A stretch of DNA of 64,000 nt from CANKHA01 sp035699705 (GTDB lineage: Bacteria > Pseudomonadota > Alphaproteobacteria > Rhizobiales > Xanthobacteraceae), in contig DASSPI010000056.1 of assembly GCA_035699705.1 (NCBI GenBank), positions 10,069 through 74,068 of the forward strand. Reading direction: 5' to 3'. Shown here piece after piece: positions 9,269 to 17,847 of this stretch (the stretch's first letter is position 1; the number at the start of each line of letters is the position of its first letter). Made by a program: the position numbers and the translations under genes. The notes under the pieces were generated by a model. That model saw only the letters and a program-made list of their open reading frames with translations, ran no database searches and was not told the DNA's origin.

Positions 9269-9433
9269 ATGGCAGACAAGAGAAGCCTCGGATTGCTGGG
9301 ATTTGTGTTCGGCGGCCTTACCCTGGCTGTCAGTCTCACCGCCTTCCTCGTCGTGCGCGCGCATATCGAGGGCCATCTTCAGTTCGGTGACCCGGGGCTG
9401 GCCTCGCCCATGATCGTGGTGACCGGTAACTGA
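9269..9433 (+). CDS. 54-residue single-pass membrane protein
   Basis: A short gene encoding a protein with basic residues (MADKRS), one transmembrane helix (GLLGFVFGGLTLAVSLTAF, residues 7-25) and a short polar tail ending in MIVVTGN. AGGAA at 9258-9262 is six bases from the chosen ATG; an in-frame ATG at 9263 lies directly on the Shine-Dalgarno and is less likely. The family is not recognised. The amphipathic ordering and good ribosome site make it more plausible than a chance frame. Confidence 0.5.
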   Translation: MADKRSLGLLGFVFGGLTLAVSLTAFLVVRAHIEGHLQFGDPGLASPMIVVTGN

Positions 9434-9559
9434 CTGAAGAAGACAGAGCTCGTTAAGAGGCTGGCCGGATGCGCTGCAGGCACCGCCCACCCGACGCAGC
9501 CCGCGGCGCAGCCGAATCTGGCTTCTCCGCTTCTTCGTAGGCCCAATACATGCGCTGCC

Positions 9560-9928
9560 GGGCTGGACCGCCGCGTGATCTGGTCGACGGATATTTCCGA
9601 TCCGCTCAAACCGGAAGTGATCAGCACCGTCGGCCTGCCCTGGCAAAAATCTGATACCGTCGGCCTGGGGAACGACCCCCCACCCAATGAGAACGCCAGA
9701 CGTGCACGGCCCGCAACTCGTTCGCGGCAACCGGAAGTATTGCGCCTTGTGGGGAGGCGGCGTCGCGGTAATCGACTGCACCGATCAACGCGCACTCAAA
9801 CTGTTGGGCCACGTCAGCTGGACGCCGCCCTTTGTCGGCTCGACGATATCACAACCGATGAGCACGGCCGGCTCTTTCTGATCGACCGCTGGAACGGCGG
9901 CATGCATAGTGTCGAATACACCGGGTGA
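9560..9928 (+). pseudogene. decayed LVIVP/SBP56-type beta-propeller gene
   Basis: Pieces of a secreted LVIVP-repeat protein occur in the expected N-to-C order but in different frames. One frame gives STDISDPLKPEVISTVGLP and DTVGLGNDPPP. A second gives RTPDVHGPQLVRGN and WGGGVAVIDC, then LLGHVSWTPPFVGST. The first frame returns with DDITTDEHGRLFLIDRWNGG and MHSVEYTG. At least two frameshifts are needed, and the middle of the propeller between PPFVGST and DDITTDEHG is missing. No start codon with a ribosome site precedes it. It ends four bases into the aldolase gene, so it was probably co-transcribed with it. The family assignment is from memory of the repeat pattern. Confidence 0.6.
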
Positions 9929-10752
9929 GTGACCGCATGCCGAAGAATTCGCGAGAGGGACTGAAAGCGATGATCAGGGCCGGCAAGCCCCTGATCGGAT
10001 CCTATGTCACATTTCCCTCGCCCGAAATCGTCGAGCTGTTTGCCAATGCGGGCATGGACTATGTCATCATCGATCTGCAGCACGCATCGCCTGATTGGCA
10101 GACGCTGACGCATATGTTGCGCGCAGCGGACGCAGGCGGCGTGTCGCCGATCGTGCGCCTGTATACCCACGAACCCGGCCTCATCCTGAAAGTTCTGGAG
10201 CTCGGAGCCGAAGCGATATCTTTGCCGGGGGTGAAGAGCGCGGCGGATATCCGTGCCGCGGTCGACGTCATGTATTATCCGCCGCTCGGCCATCGCGGCG
10301 CCTGCGGCCACACCCGGGTGGGCGGCTACAATTCACGCCGCTCCGACTTTCCCGAGCATGTGCGGCACCAGAACGAGCGGGTATGCATCTGGGCGATCGT
10401 CGAGGATCCCGATTCCATCGGCAAGGTCGGCGAGATCGCCGCGGTGCGTCCGGGCGCCGATGTGATCGGCGTCGGGCGCGGCGACTTGTCGACCGCCATG
10501 GGACTGGGTGGGCAGGTGAACCATCCCGATGTGATTGCCGCCAATGAAAAGGTGATCAAAGAGGTGCAGACCAAATCCGGCGGGCAATGCGCATCCGCCA
10601 CGATGATCCAACGCAGCGAAGACATCGCGCCCTGGTTCGAACGCGGCTGCCGCCTGTTTACCTATGCGGCCGATGCCATCCTGCTGATGGACGCCGCGCG
10701 CAACGCCGTCGAAAAATTCCGTTCGTCCTTGCCGGGGAATGCTCGCAGCTAA
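9925..10752 (+). CDS. HpcH/HpaI-family class II aldolase
   Basis: A 275-residue aldolase of the HpcH/HpaI/citrate-lyase beta group, which cleaves or forms C-C bonds in 2-oxo acids using a divalent metal and pyruvate enolate. Expected active-site positions are visible: His53 (in DLQHAS), Arg78 (PIVRLY), the metal ligands Glu160 (WAIVEDP) and Asp187 (GVGRGDLS). The family GADVIGVGRGDLS block is intact. GTG 9925 overlaps the end of the decayed propeller gene; ATG 9937 is an alternative. The physiological substrate cannot be read. Candidates are 4-hydroxy-2-oxo acids from aromatic degradation. Confidence 0.85.
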   Translation: MSDRMPKNSREGLKAMIRAGKPLIGSYVTFPSPEIVELFANAGMDYVIIDLQHASPDWQTLTHMLRAADAGGVSPIVRLYTHEPGLILKVLELGAEAISLPGVKSAADIRAAVDVMYYPPLGHRGACGHTRVGGYNSRRSDFPEHVRHQNERVCIWAIVEDPDSIGKVGEIAAVRPGADVIGVGRGDLSTAMGLGGQVNHPDVIAANEKVIKEVQTKSGGQCASATMIQRSEDIAPWFERGCRLFTYAADAILLMDAARNAVEKFRSSLPGNARS

Positions 10753-11087
10753 GCCAGCGCCTCGGAATGGCCGCGCAGATAGATAGCGGCCCCAATGATG
10801 GGTCCGAAAATGCCGTGCCCGGTATCCGAGCGCGCGCAGCCCGTGTTAGATAGGCGGTGCAAGTCAAACCATTGTGACCCGTCCCGATTACTTTGACGTC
10901 GTAATTGCTGGTTGTTTAACTGCCGCTGGCACCGCCGTAGGAACAAGCCCAGTGTCTGGATTGCGACAAAAATATGCTTGCTGGCGAGGCGGCGTCGGAC
11001 TTTTGAGGGGCTTGTGGTGTTCCGACAATATGCGAGAGTTGTTCCCACCGCGGCCAAAGCCCATCCATCCACGTAGGATCCGGTAGC
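10753..11087. other. 335-base intergenic region, no supported gene
   Basis: Between the aldolase and the permease the sequence is less GC-rich than its surroundings. A 70-codon frame from 10874 begins RPDYFDVVIAGC, faintly like the start of an FAD protein. It has no ribosome site, and its remainder (CWRGGVGLLRGLWC) looks non-coding. I see no hairpin with a T-run. It presumably holds the permease promoter. Confidence 0.5.
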
Positions 11088-12434
11088 ATGTCGAGTCGAA
11101 TGTCAGCCGGACCACGCGGTACCTTGTCCATGCTCGACGGCGCCGCGATCGTCGTCGGCATGATGGTGGGCGTCGGCATTTTCGCGACGCCGGGCCTGGC
11201 GGCGCAATTCGCCGGCAACAGCTTCAACTACCTGGCGATCTGGCTGCTGGGCGGGTTACTCACCTTGATCGGGGCGCTGTGTTACGCAGAGCTTGCCACC
11301 GCTTTTCCGGATGCCGGAGGCGAGTATCATTTTCTTTCCCGTGCCTATGGCCGGTCCGTGGGCGTGATGTTTGCCTGGGCCCGCTGCACAGTCATCCAGA
11401 CCGGCGCGATAGCCTTGGTCGCCTTCGTGTATGGTGACTATGCGCAGGCCGTGGTGCCGTTGGGTCCGCACGGGCCGGCAATCCACGCAGCGATCATCGT
11501 GGTGCTCTTCACTGCCATCAATGTCTCAGGGACAACCCAAGGCAAGGTAACGCAACAAATCTTCACCACCCTGGATATTGGCGCCCTCGTTCTGCTGATC
11601 GCGGCGGGGCTGGTGGTTGCAGCAACAAGCGGCGGTGCAGCACCGTCTTTGGCGCCCACCGGCCCGAGCAGCTATACGCCGCTCGGCCTCGCGATGGTCT
11701 TCGTTCTGCTCACATACGGAGGGTGGAACGAAGCCTCCTACATTTCGGCAGAGCTGAAAGGTGGGTCTCGCGACATGGTGCGGGTTCTCACATTGAGCGT
11801 TCTTTTCGTTACCGCCATCTATTTCTTCGTCGCCTGGGCCTATCTCTACGTGCTCGGTTTCGAAGGACTGCAGAAGTCGCAGGCTGTCGCCGCCGATGTG
11901 ACGCGTTTGGCATTTGGGCCTTCGGGCGCGGCCGTGCTCTCGGTGTTCGTATGCGGTGCGGCGGTGAGTACGCTGAACGCAACGATTTTCACCGGCGCTC
12001 GTGTCTTCTATGCCCTCGGGCGCGATCTTCCCGGCCTGAGGCTTTTTGGCATCTGGAATCCACGGGGCGAAAACCCGGCAAACGCTTTCATCTTGCAAGG
12101 GGCCATTGCGGTCGCCCTGGTTGGCCTCGGCGCGCTGACGCGCGACGGGTTCAAGACCATGGTCGAATATACCTCACCGGTGTTCTGGCTTTTTATGACG
12201 GCGGTCGCCGTCTCGATCTTTGTTTTTCGCCGGCGCCATCCGGATCGCGCGCGGCCTTATCGCGTGCCGTTGTATCCGGTGTTTCCGATCATCTTTGTCG
12301 GAACCTGCCTCTGGATGCTGTATTCCAGCCTGGCCTATACCGGAATCGGGGCGCTGTTCGGCGTGGGCGTGCTGGCGGTGGGGGCGCCGTTGCTATTGTT
12401 CAATCGTGCGCGCCGGCCGGCGCCGGCGGAGTGA
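11088..12434 (+). CDS. APC-superfamily amino acid permease
   Basis: A 448-residue integral membrane protein with about 12 hydrophobic helices. It begins with the family's unwound first helix (VVGMMVGVGIFATPG, about residues 22-36), followed by the CYAELATAFPDAGGEYHFL segment that is highly conserved in APC transporters. YGGWNEASYISAEL in the middle resembles the LAT/y+ amino-acid exchanger group. Substrate is probably an amino acid, but specificity cannot be told. ATG 11088 lacks a strong Shine-Dalgarno; ATG 11100 is an alternative four codons later. The next gene is a methyltransferase 92 bases downstream and need not be functionally linked. Confidence 0.88.
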   Translation: MSSRMSAGPRGTLSMLDGAAIVVGMMVGVGIFATPGLAAQFAGNSFNYLAIWLLGGLLTLIGALCYAELATAFPDAGGEYHFLSRAYGRSVGVMFAWARCTVIQTGAIALVAFVYGDYAQAVVPLGPHGPAIHAAIIVVLFTAINVSGTTQGKVTQQIFTTLDIGALVLLIAAGLVVAATSGGAAPSLAPTGPSSYTPLGLAMVFVLLTYGGWNEASYISAELKGGSRDMVRVLTLSVLFVTAIYFFVAWAYLYVLGFEGLQKSQAVAADVTRLAFGPSGAAVLSVFVCGAAVSTLNATIFTGARVFYALGRDLPGLRLFGIWNPRGENPANAFILQGAIAVALVGLGALTRDGFKTMVEYTSPVFWLFMTAVAVSIFVFRRRHPDRARPYRVPLYPVFPIIFVGTCLWMLYSSLAYTGIGALFGVGVLAVGAPLLLFNRARRPAPAE

Positions 12435-12526
12435 GCCGATGTGGATAGGCCAATCCAGTGACGGATCCCGCGCAACAGTAATGGACGCTTTAGAGACGCA
12501 TTCGTGACAATGAAAAAGGAGGCTGC

Positions 12527-13342
12527 ATGACGTCCGCTGGTGTTTTCCGATCATTCGCCGTCCCCCCCTTCGCCCTGCTGTTGATGGTTGGCGCGGCCGT
12601 CGCGCAACCCGCGACCAAGCCCTATGAACCGCAGGTCGGTCAGTCTGGAAAAGACGTCGTCTGGGTGCCAACGCCGCAGGCGCTGGTCGACCGTATGCTC
12701 GACATGGCGCGGGTGACGGTTAACGATTATGTCATCGATCTCGGTTCCGGCGACGGCCGCACCGTCATCACCGCCGCGAAGCGCGGCGTCAGGGCGCTCG
12801 GTATCGAATTTAACCCCGATCTGGTTGAGCTCTCGAAACGCAACGCTGCCGCTGCCGGCGTCACGGATCTGGCGACCTTCGTTGAAGGCGACATCTTCAA
12901 GAGCGACTTTAGCCAGGCGACGGTGATCACGTTGTTCCTGTTGTCGGACCTGAATCTTAAGCTGCGTCCGATCCTGCTGGAGATGAAGCCCGGAACACGC
13001 GTCGTGTCGAATACCTTCGACATGGGGGACTGGGAGCCGGATGACCGGATTTCCGCGGAAAATTGCACCGCCTATTGCAAGGCAATGTTCTGGGTCATCC
13101 CGGCCAAAGTCGCAGGAACCTGGCAGCTGCCGCAAGGCGAACTGACGCTGCAGCAGAAATACCAGGTGCTGACCGGAACCCTGAAGTCGGCCAAGGAAAC
13201 CATCCAGGTCACCAACGGGAAAATGCTCGGCGAACATATAACTTTCATGGTCGGGGACCGAGTCTATCGGGGCAAGGTCAATGGCGACAGAATGGAAGGT
13301 GTGTTCGCGACCGAAACGAAGTGGCAGGCGACCCGTCGCTGA
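12527..13342 (+). CDS. class I SAM-dependent methyltransferase-fold protein with signal peptide
   Basis: The 271-residue product begins with a signal peptide (hydrophobic 12-25, cleavage after AVA near 26). A Rossmann methyltransferase domain follows, with motif I VIDLGSGDGRTV (69-80), acidic motif II (GIEFNP) and a motif around VEGDIF. The last 80 residues (from about GTWQLPQGE) alternate in a beta-rich pattern and form a separate small domain. AGGAGG five bases before the ATG fixes the start. SAM is not normally available in the periplasm, so an exported methyltransferase fold is unexpected. It could be anchored facing inward, bind another ligand, or act before export. The fold is clear and the function unknown. 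Confidence 0.78.
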   Translation: MTSAGVFRSFAVPPFALLLMVGAAVAQPATKPYEPQVGQSGKDVVWVPTPQALVDRMLDMARVTVNDYVIDLGSGDGRTVITAAKRGVRALGIEFNPDLVELSKRNAAAAGVTDLATFVEGDIFKSDFSQATVITLFLLSDLNLKLRPILLEMKPGTRVVSNTFDMGDWEPDDRISAENCTAYCKAMFWVIPAKVAGTWQLPQGELTLQQKYQVLTGTLKSAKETIQVTNGKMLGEHITFMVGDRVYRGKVNGDRMEGVFATETKWQATRR

Positions 13343-13546
13343 TCGACCATCCAGCTACGAATGACAGGGCGTCGGCAGCCGGCGGTTTCGCCGGCTGCGA
13401 AGCTTCTGCGACATAGTCAACTGAAAAAATGATCCGGTGAACGCGATTGGCGTCGCTGCCCGACGCTGTATGATGTCCGGGGTTGGTGCCGCTCCTGTAC
13501 GAAACTCGCGAGTGGGCGAGGGGAGCTCACGCAGCCCAGGAGCAAG

Positions 13547-14812
13547 ATGCGTCGGATCGTCGTCAGCGGCTGCGGCCTGGTTACCCCGTTAGGATGCGGG
13601 GTGGAACATGTATGGCGCCGCCTGCTGGCGGGCCGCTCCGGCATTCGCCGGCTGCCCGACGCCTTGGTGGCCGACATCGCCACCAAGATCGCCGGCGTCA
13701 TTCCGAGCAAAGACGAAGACCCGGAGGCCGGCTACGACCCGGCACAATGCGTGTCGTTGAAGGAAAAGCGGCAGATGGACCGCTTTATCCAGCTCGCCAT
13801 CACCGCGGCGAACGAAGCCATCACGCAGGCGGCATGGTTTCCCGCCACTGAAGAGCAACGGGGCCGCACTGCGACCGTGGTCGCTTCCGGCATCGGCGGA
13901 TTCCAGACCATGATGCAGGCGACGCGCACCACCGACACGCGCGGCGTGCGCAAGCTGTCGCCCTTCACCGTCCCCGCCTTTCTGGTAAATCTCGCAAGCG
14001 GACAGATTTCCATCCGTCACGGTTTCCGTGGCCCGATCGGCGCGCCGGTGACCGCCTGCGCCGCCAGCATCCAGGCGCTCGGGGATGCGGCGCGGCTCAT
14101 CCGCAACGGCGAAGCCGACATTGCCGTCTGCGGCGGCTCGGAATCCTGCATCGAGCGCGTAAGTCTCGGCAGTTTCGGCGCCGCGCATGTGCTTTCCACC
14201 GGCTTCAACGATACGCCGGAAAAGGCATCGCGTCCCTTCGACACGCAACGGAACGGGTTCGTGCTGAGCGAAGGCGCCGCCATGCTGGTAGTGGAGGCGC
14301 TGGATCATGCGCAAGCGCGCGGTGCCCAGCCGCTGGCCGAACTGGTCGGCTACGGCACGACGTCGGATGCCTATCACATTGCCGCCGCGCCGGCGGACGG
14401 CGAGGGACTGCAGCGCTGCATGCGGATCGCGGTGCGCGCCGCGGGCATCCAGCCCAAGGACATCGGCTACATCAACGCGCACGCGACCTCCACGCTGCTC
14501 GGAGATGTGGCGGAACTGACGGCGATCCGCGGCGTGTTTGGCGACGACCCCAAGCTCTCGGTCTCGTCGACCAAATCCGCGACCGGCCATCTGCTGGGCG
14601 CGGCGGGCGCCACGGGCGCGATCCTGACGGTGGAGGCGCTCCGCCACGGCGTCTTGCCGCCGACACTGAATTTGCAGGAGACGGATCCCGCCGCCGGCGA
14701 GATTGACGTCATCGGTCCGAAGCCGCGCGACCGCGCAGTCGACTATGCGATGAGCAACGGCTTCGGCTTCGGCGGCGTGAACGCCTCGGTGGTGTTCAGG
14801 CGCTGGCACTAA
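13547..14812 (+). CDS. fabF: beta-ketoacyl-ACP synthase II (FabF-like)
   Basis: A 421-residue thiolase-fold condensing enzyme that extends acyl-ACP with malonyl-ACP in fatty acid synthesis. The Cys-His-His triad is visible: Cys171 in VTACAAS, His312 in INAHATST and His348 in TGHLLGAAG. The glycine-rich C-terminal GFGFGGVNAS is present. The residue after His312 is Ala where FabF usually has Gly (NAHGTST), which is a tolerated variation. GGAGC lies five bases before the ATG. No acpP, fabG or fabD is adjacent, so it is probably a second FabF-type synthase (secondary lipid or specialised acyl chain) and not the housekeeping copy. Confidence 0.88.
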   Translation: MRRIVVSGCGLVTPLGCGVEHVWRRLLAGRSGIRRLPDALVADIATKIAGVIPSKDEDPEAGYDPAQCVSLKEKRQMDRFIQLAITAANEAITQAAWFPATEEQRGRTATVVASGIGGFQTMMQATRTTDTRGVRKLSPFTVPAFLVNLASGQISIRHGFRGPIGAPVTACAASIQALGDAARLIRNGEADIAVCGGSESCIERVSLGSFGAAHVLSTGFNDTPEKASRPFDTQRNGFVLSEGAAMLVVEALDHAQARGAQPLAELVGYGTTSDAYHIAAAPADGEGLQRCMRIAVRAAGIQPKDIGYINAHATSTLLGDVAELTAIRGVFGDDPKLSVSSTKSATGHLLGAAGATGAILTVEALRHGVLPPTLNLQETDPAAGEIDVIGPKPRDRAVDYAMSNGFGFGGVNASVVFRRWH

Positions 14813-15250
14813 CGGCCTGCGCCGTCAGCGCAGCTGCGCCAGAACTTCAAAAATTAGGGTCAGTGCGTGAGCTTCTTCAATAGGAGCAAGCCTAAGCCGG
14901 CCCGCTGAGCCCCGCTTCGGCATCGTCAATCCCCAGCCCGGCCATTGCCGCGGCCGTCCGTATTATTCCGCGGAGAAGCCGCCACATTTGGGGTAACCCG
15001 GCTAGCCGGCCGGTCCGGTGCCGGGGGCATCAGGATGGGCTTACCATCGCCACCCGGGGGGAAAGGCGAGCCATCCAGGCCCGTTTCGGCGGCTGAGGGT
15101 CGGCCGCCCGGAGCGGCGGGCGCGGAAAATGGCGATCCCGGGACAAATTCGGGAACCAAGTGTGGCCTCCGCGCACTAGTAAGCGGCGCCTGACAGGCCG
15201 CAGTATGGTCAGGCGAATCTATTCGAACGTTACAGGAGAGAGGGCTGCCC
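14813..15250. other. 438-base intergenic region with short palindromes
   Basis: No gene is supported here. The sequence is very GC-rich and carries several short self-complementary elements: CCGGCTAGCCGG (14998-15009), GATGG/CCATC near 15035-15046, CGCCCG/CGGGCG near 15108-15123, and CGCCTGA/TCAGGCG (15187-15193 with 15209-15215). An 82-codon open frame from 14945 is Gly/Pro-rich and lacks a ribosome site. The right end must hold the promoter and leader of the small lipopeptide gene. Confidence 0.45.
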
Positions 15251-15376
15251 ATGAAGAAACTTACAATTTTGGTGATTGGCTGTATTGCCGTCGCGAGCCT
15301 TGCCGGGTGTGTCGGCAAAGGCAAAGGTAAAGGCAAGGGCAAGACCCCGCCTGCCGCCGTCGTCACCAAGGGCTGA
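15251..15376 (+). CDS. 41-residue Lys/Gly-rich lipoprotein
   Basis: A tiny gene encoding a lipoprotein precursor: basic start MKK, hydrophobic core LTILVIGCIAVAS, lipobox LAGC with acylated Cys at position 20, then a mature peptide of about 20 residues. The mature part is dominated by a GKGKGKGKGK run followed by TPPAAVVTKG. GGAGAG lies about 11 bases before the ATG, and a strong intrinsic terminator begins 18 bases after the stop, which together support a real monocistronic gene. The polycation would sit at the inner face of the outer membrane or on the inner membrane. The function is unknown; binding to polyanions such as lipopolysaccharide phosphate or nucleic acid is a guess. Confidence 0.65.
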   Translation: MKKLTILVIGCIAVASLAGCVGKGKGKGKGKTPPAAVVTKG

Positions 15377-15393
15377 GTACCTGACGAAACATT

Positions 15394-15426
15394 GGGCGGG
15401 ATCTCCGGTGGAGATCCTGCCCTTTT
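15394..15426 (+). terminator. intrinsic terminator of the small lipoprotein gene
   Basis: A 13-pair stem (GGGCGGGATCTCC with GGAGATCCTGCCC, one G-U pair), a three-base loop and a TTTT run immediately after make a textbook Rho-independent terminator on the plus strand. Confidence 0.85.
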
Positions 15427-15613
15427 CTCCGGCCTGCCCCATCGGCGTGAACGGCTTGCGGATCGTCGTCCCGTAAGCTTTCTCCTGCCGAAATAGCACC
15501 GCAGCAATGGCGGTTCTTCGCGAGCGCTTGCGCGCCCGATGTTCTGCGGCTGTCGTTTAGCCGGCAGCGAGCCCAGGGGCTATGGCCTTCCGGAAGTCAC
15601 AAAGGCAAACGCC

Positions 15614-16198
15614 CTAGTGGATCCAGGGAATGAGTCGTTTCGTTCGCAGCATGTAAGATCGATAGCCCTCTCCGAAGGTATCGATCATCAGCTGCTCTTC
15701 GCGGTTCACCCGCAGAAAATAAAGAAGTCCGAAGCCGACAATGCCGGACAGCCCGGCCACCCAGTTCGGCAGGAGCAAGGCCTGCGCCAGGGCCCAGAGC
15801 CAAAACGCGGTGTACATCGGATGCCGGATGTATCGGTAAACGCCGTTCGTAATCAGTTGGTGATCTTTGCGTACATCAAGGCTTACCGACCAATTCGTGC
15901 CTAGCGCTTGATGCGTCATGTAAAACATGCCTAGCGCTGCTGTTGCCGCAACGGCCCCGCTCCAGGCCTGCGTCGGGTTGAATGGGTAGTCGGCGAATTG
16001 AGGAAATCCCGTCGCTATATACAGCAAGGGCAGCGTTCCCAGTCCGACGATCGCAATCAAAATAACTGCGAGTTCGCGGTAGTCCCGTGCGCTGCGCCGC
16101 ACTGGCGTCCGCCAGGCCCGCCACTCATGGGGAACGCGAATGGCGTACCAGCCTACTATAAGCAAAGCAAAAATTGCTTTGGCGATCACGGGAGTCAT
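15614..16198 (-). CDS. ICMT/PEMT-type membrane methyltransferase
   Basis: A 194-residue integral membrane protein of the isoprenylcysteine carboxyl methyltransferase-like family, with four or five hydrophobic helices. The family's cytosolic C-terminal signature is complete: HQLITNGVYRYIRHPMYTA for cofactor binding, and EEQLMIDTFGEGYRSYM near the end. Bacterial members methylate small lipophilic or thiol-type acceptors that are mostly unknown. Transcribed alone, convergent with the lipoprotein gene and in the same direction as AlkB, 173 bases away. The start ATG is at the beginning of the first helix. Confidence 0.82.
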   Translation of the reverse strand: MTPVIAKAIFALLIVGWYAIRVPHEWRAWRTPVRRSARDYRELAVILIAIVGLGTLPLLYIATGFPQFADYPFNPTQAWSGAVAATAALGMFYMTHQALGTNWSVSLDVRKDHQLITNGVYRYIRHPMYTAFWLWALAQALLLPNWVAGLSGIVGFGLLYFLRVNREEQLMIDTFGEGYRSYMLRTKRLIPWIH

Positions 16199-16371
16199 GG
16201 CGGTTCCTTTAGGAAACTGATCTTGAATCTTTAGTGCTGCTCAAGAGCTGCGAAGGATGGCAGCGACGGCGGGGTCGAGGGCGCGCGCTGCCGCGAGGAC
16301 AATCCTAAGGGCCTATGCGATAGCAACCAGACGCGCCATAGGGTGGAGCCGCCGCTGAAGGATGGCGCCGG

Positions 16372-17580
16372 TCAGGCTTGCTCCGGCAGGCAGCCGCCCG
16401 AGCCTTCGCCTGCTGCTCTTCGGAGCTCTTCATGGCGAGGACCGATGTTGACCCTGCTCATATCGCCCTTGACCTGCTTCAACAGCAGAGGATCCATGAC
16501 ACGGCGCCATAACGGCGGGATCAGCGCAAGTAAATACATTGCCGGATAACCGGCAGGCAGTTGCGGGATCCCTTCGAAGTTTCTCAGTGATTGGTAACGC
16601 CGCATCGGGTTGGCATGATGATCGGAATGCCGTTGCAGGTGCAGCAGCACAAAATTCGAGATCAGGTGATTAGAATTCCAGGAATGCTCCGGCCGGCACC
16701 GTTCATAGCGGCCATCGGGCATCTTCAGCCGCAACAAACCGTAGTGCTCGATGTAGTTCGCTAAAGTGAGCTGCCACCAGCCAATAGCAGCTTGGGCAAT
16801 GAGGAAGGGCACGATCATGATGCCAAACAGCGCTACCAATGTGCCGTAAAGCAAGAAGGTGAGTGCCAGCGGCTGGAGAATCTGATTCTCCCAGGACCAC
16901 TGGTTCTTGCCTTTGCGAACAAGACGGCTTCGCTCTGTCTCCCAGGCGCGGCGCCAGGCACCAGGAATTTCGCGGCGGGCGAACTGATAAATACTCTCTC
17001 CAAAGCGGGCGCTGGCAGGATCCTCAGGGGTGGCCACGTACCGATGGTGGCCTTTGTTATGTTCAATGTAGAAATGACCATAACCGACAAGCGCCAGCAC
17101 CGCTTTTGCCAACCAATGTTCCAGGACCGAGTTTTTGTGGCCGAGTTCGTGGCCCACATTGATGGCCATTCCATTAACCAGTCCCAGCGCCAGCGTCAGA
17201 CCGGCGAGGCCAAGCCAATCAAGCTGGTGAGTGCCCACATACCAAACGCATCCAAGGAAGACGCCGTAGTGAATCGGCACCGTGCAATAGGTGAGATAGC
17301 GATAAAATGGGTCTTGCTCGAGCTGCGGCACCGCCTTTTCTGGCGGGTTATTGTGCGCGTCCGGCCCGATGATCCAGTCCGCAATCGGGACGAGCCCGAA
17401 CCACAAGGCGATCGTCACCCAGGTAAAAGCACCCAGTCCGGTCTTGGCCTCGAGGTAGGCGCCCAGAAGCGGGGTTAAGGGGGATATAAGTGCGAGCCCC
17501 CACAGATATTTATACCTGTCAGAATACGTCGCCGCGCCGCCGAGGGACGATGGCGCAATTGCGACAGGTGACGGCTTCAT
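16372..17580 (-). CDS. alkB: alkane 1-monooxygenase (AlkB)
   Basis: A 402-residue integral membrane di-iron hydroxylase that oxidises medium-chain alkanes at the terminal carbon. All histidine boxes are present: HELGH (144-148), EHNKGHH (173-179), NYIEHYG with His279, and LQRHSDHH (315-322). About six transmembrane helices precede and separate them. ATG 17580 is chosen because AGGGGGGAG sits eight bases upstream and the family N-terminus begins there; the frame stays open upstream but reads as non-coding. No rubredoxin domain is fused and no rubredoxin, rubredoxin reductase or alkS is nearby, so electron-transfer partners must be encoded elsewhere. Other AlkB-family substrates such as xylene-type compounds remain possible. 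Confidence 0.92.
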   Translation of the reverse strand: MKPSPVAIAPSSLGGAATYSDRYKYLWGLALISPLTPLLGAYLEAKTGLGAFTWVTIALWFGLVPIADWIIGPDAHNNPPEKAVPQLEQDPFYRYLTYCTVPIHYGVFLGCVWYVGTHQLDWLGLAGLTLALGLVNGMAINVGHELGHKNSVLEHWLAKAVLALVGYGHFYIEHNKGHHRYVATPEDPASARFGESIYQFARREIPGAWRRAWETERSRLVRKGKNQWSWENQILQPLALTFLLYGTLVALFGIMIVPFLIAQAAIGWWQLTLANYIEHYGLLRLKMPDGRYERCRPEHSWNSNHLISNFVLLHLQRHSDHHANPMRRYQSLRNFEGIPQLPAGYPAMYLLALIPPLWRRVMDPLLLKQVKGDMSRVNIGPRHEELRRAAGEGSGGCLPEQA

Positions 17581-17847
17581 CGACTGGCTCCCCCCTCGGA
17601 TGCATGCTGTTCGCGAGCAGACAGAATAGCAGGATCTGTGGACCTTGGAAGCGGCGGTTTTTAGGCCAAATGTTCGGCCGAGGCGGTGCGCTCGCGCCAT
17701 TTTCGCCTGAATCCACCGGGTTTTCTGAGACGGGAGCTTATCATAACCACCGGGGCCCGCCGGGGACATGCGCCCGTGCGGATTGGTTGCGGTTTAGTTG
17801 AGGCCGGGTAGGATTGAAAAAACAATAAAATCCCGGAAGGAAACACC

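Noticed and set aside
10620..10650. GGTTCGAA-like sequence resembling a tRNA T-arm
   Set aside because: It is inside the aldolase coding region and no acceptor or anticodon arms can be folded around it.
10874..11086. 70-codon frame starting MTRPDYFDVVIAGC, faintly like an FAD-protein start
   Set aside because: No Shine-Dalgarno, no continuation of the dinucleotide fold after the first dozen residues, and it ends beside the permease start.
14945..15193. 82-codon Gly/Pro-rich frame between fabF and the small lipoprotein
   Set aside because: No ribosome site, low-complexity composition and open frames on both strands point to GC-rich non-coding sequence.
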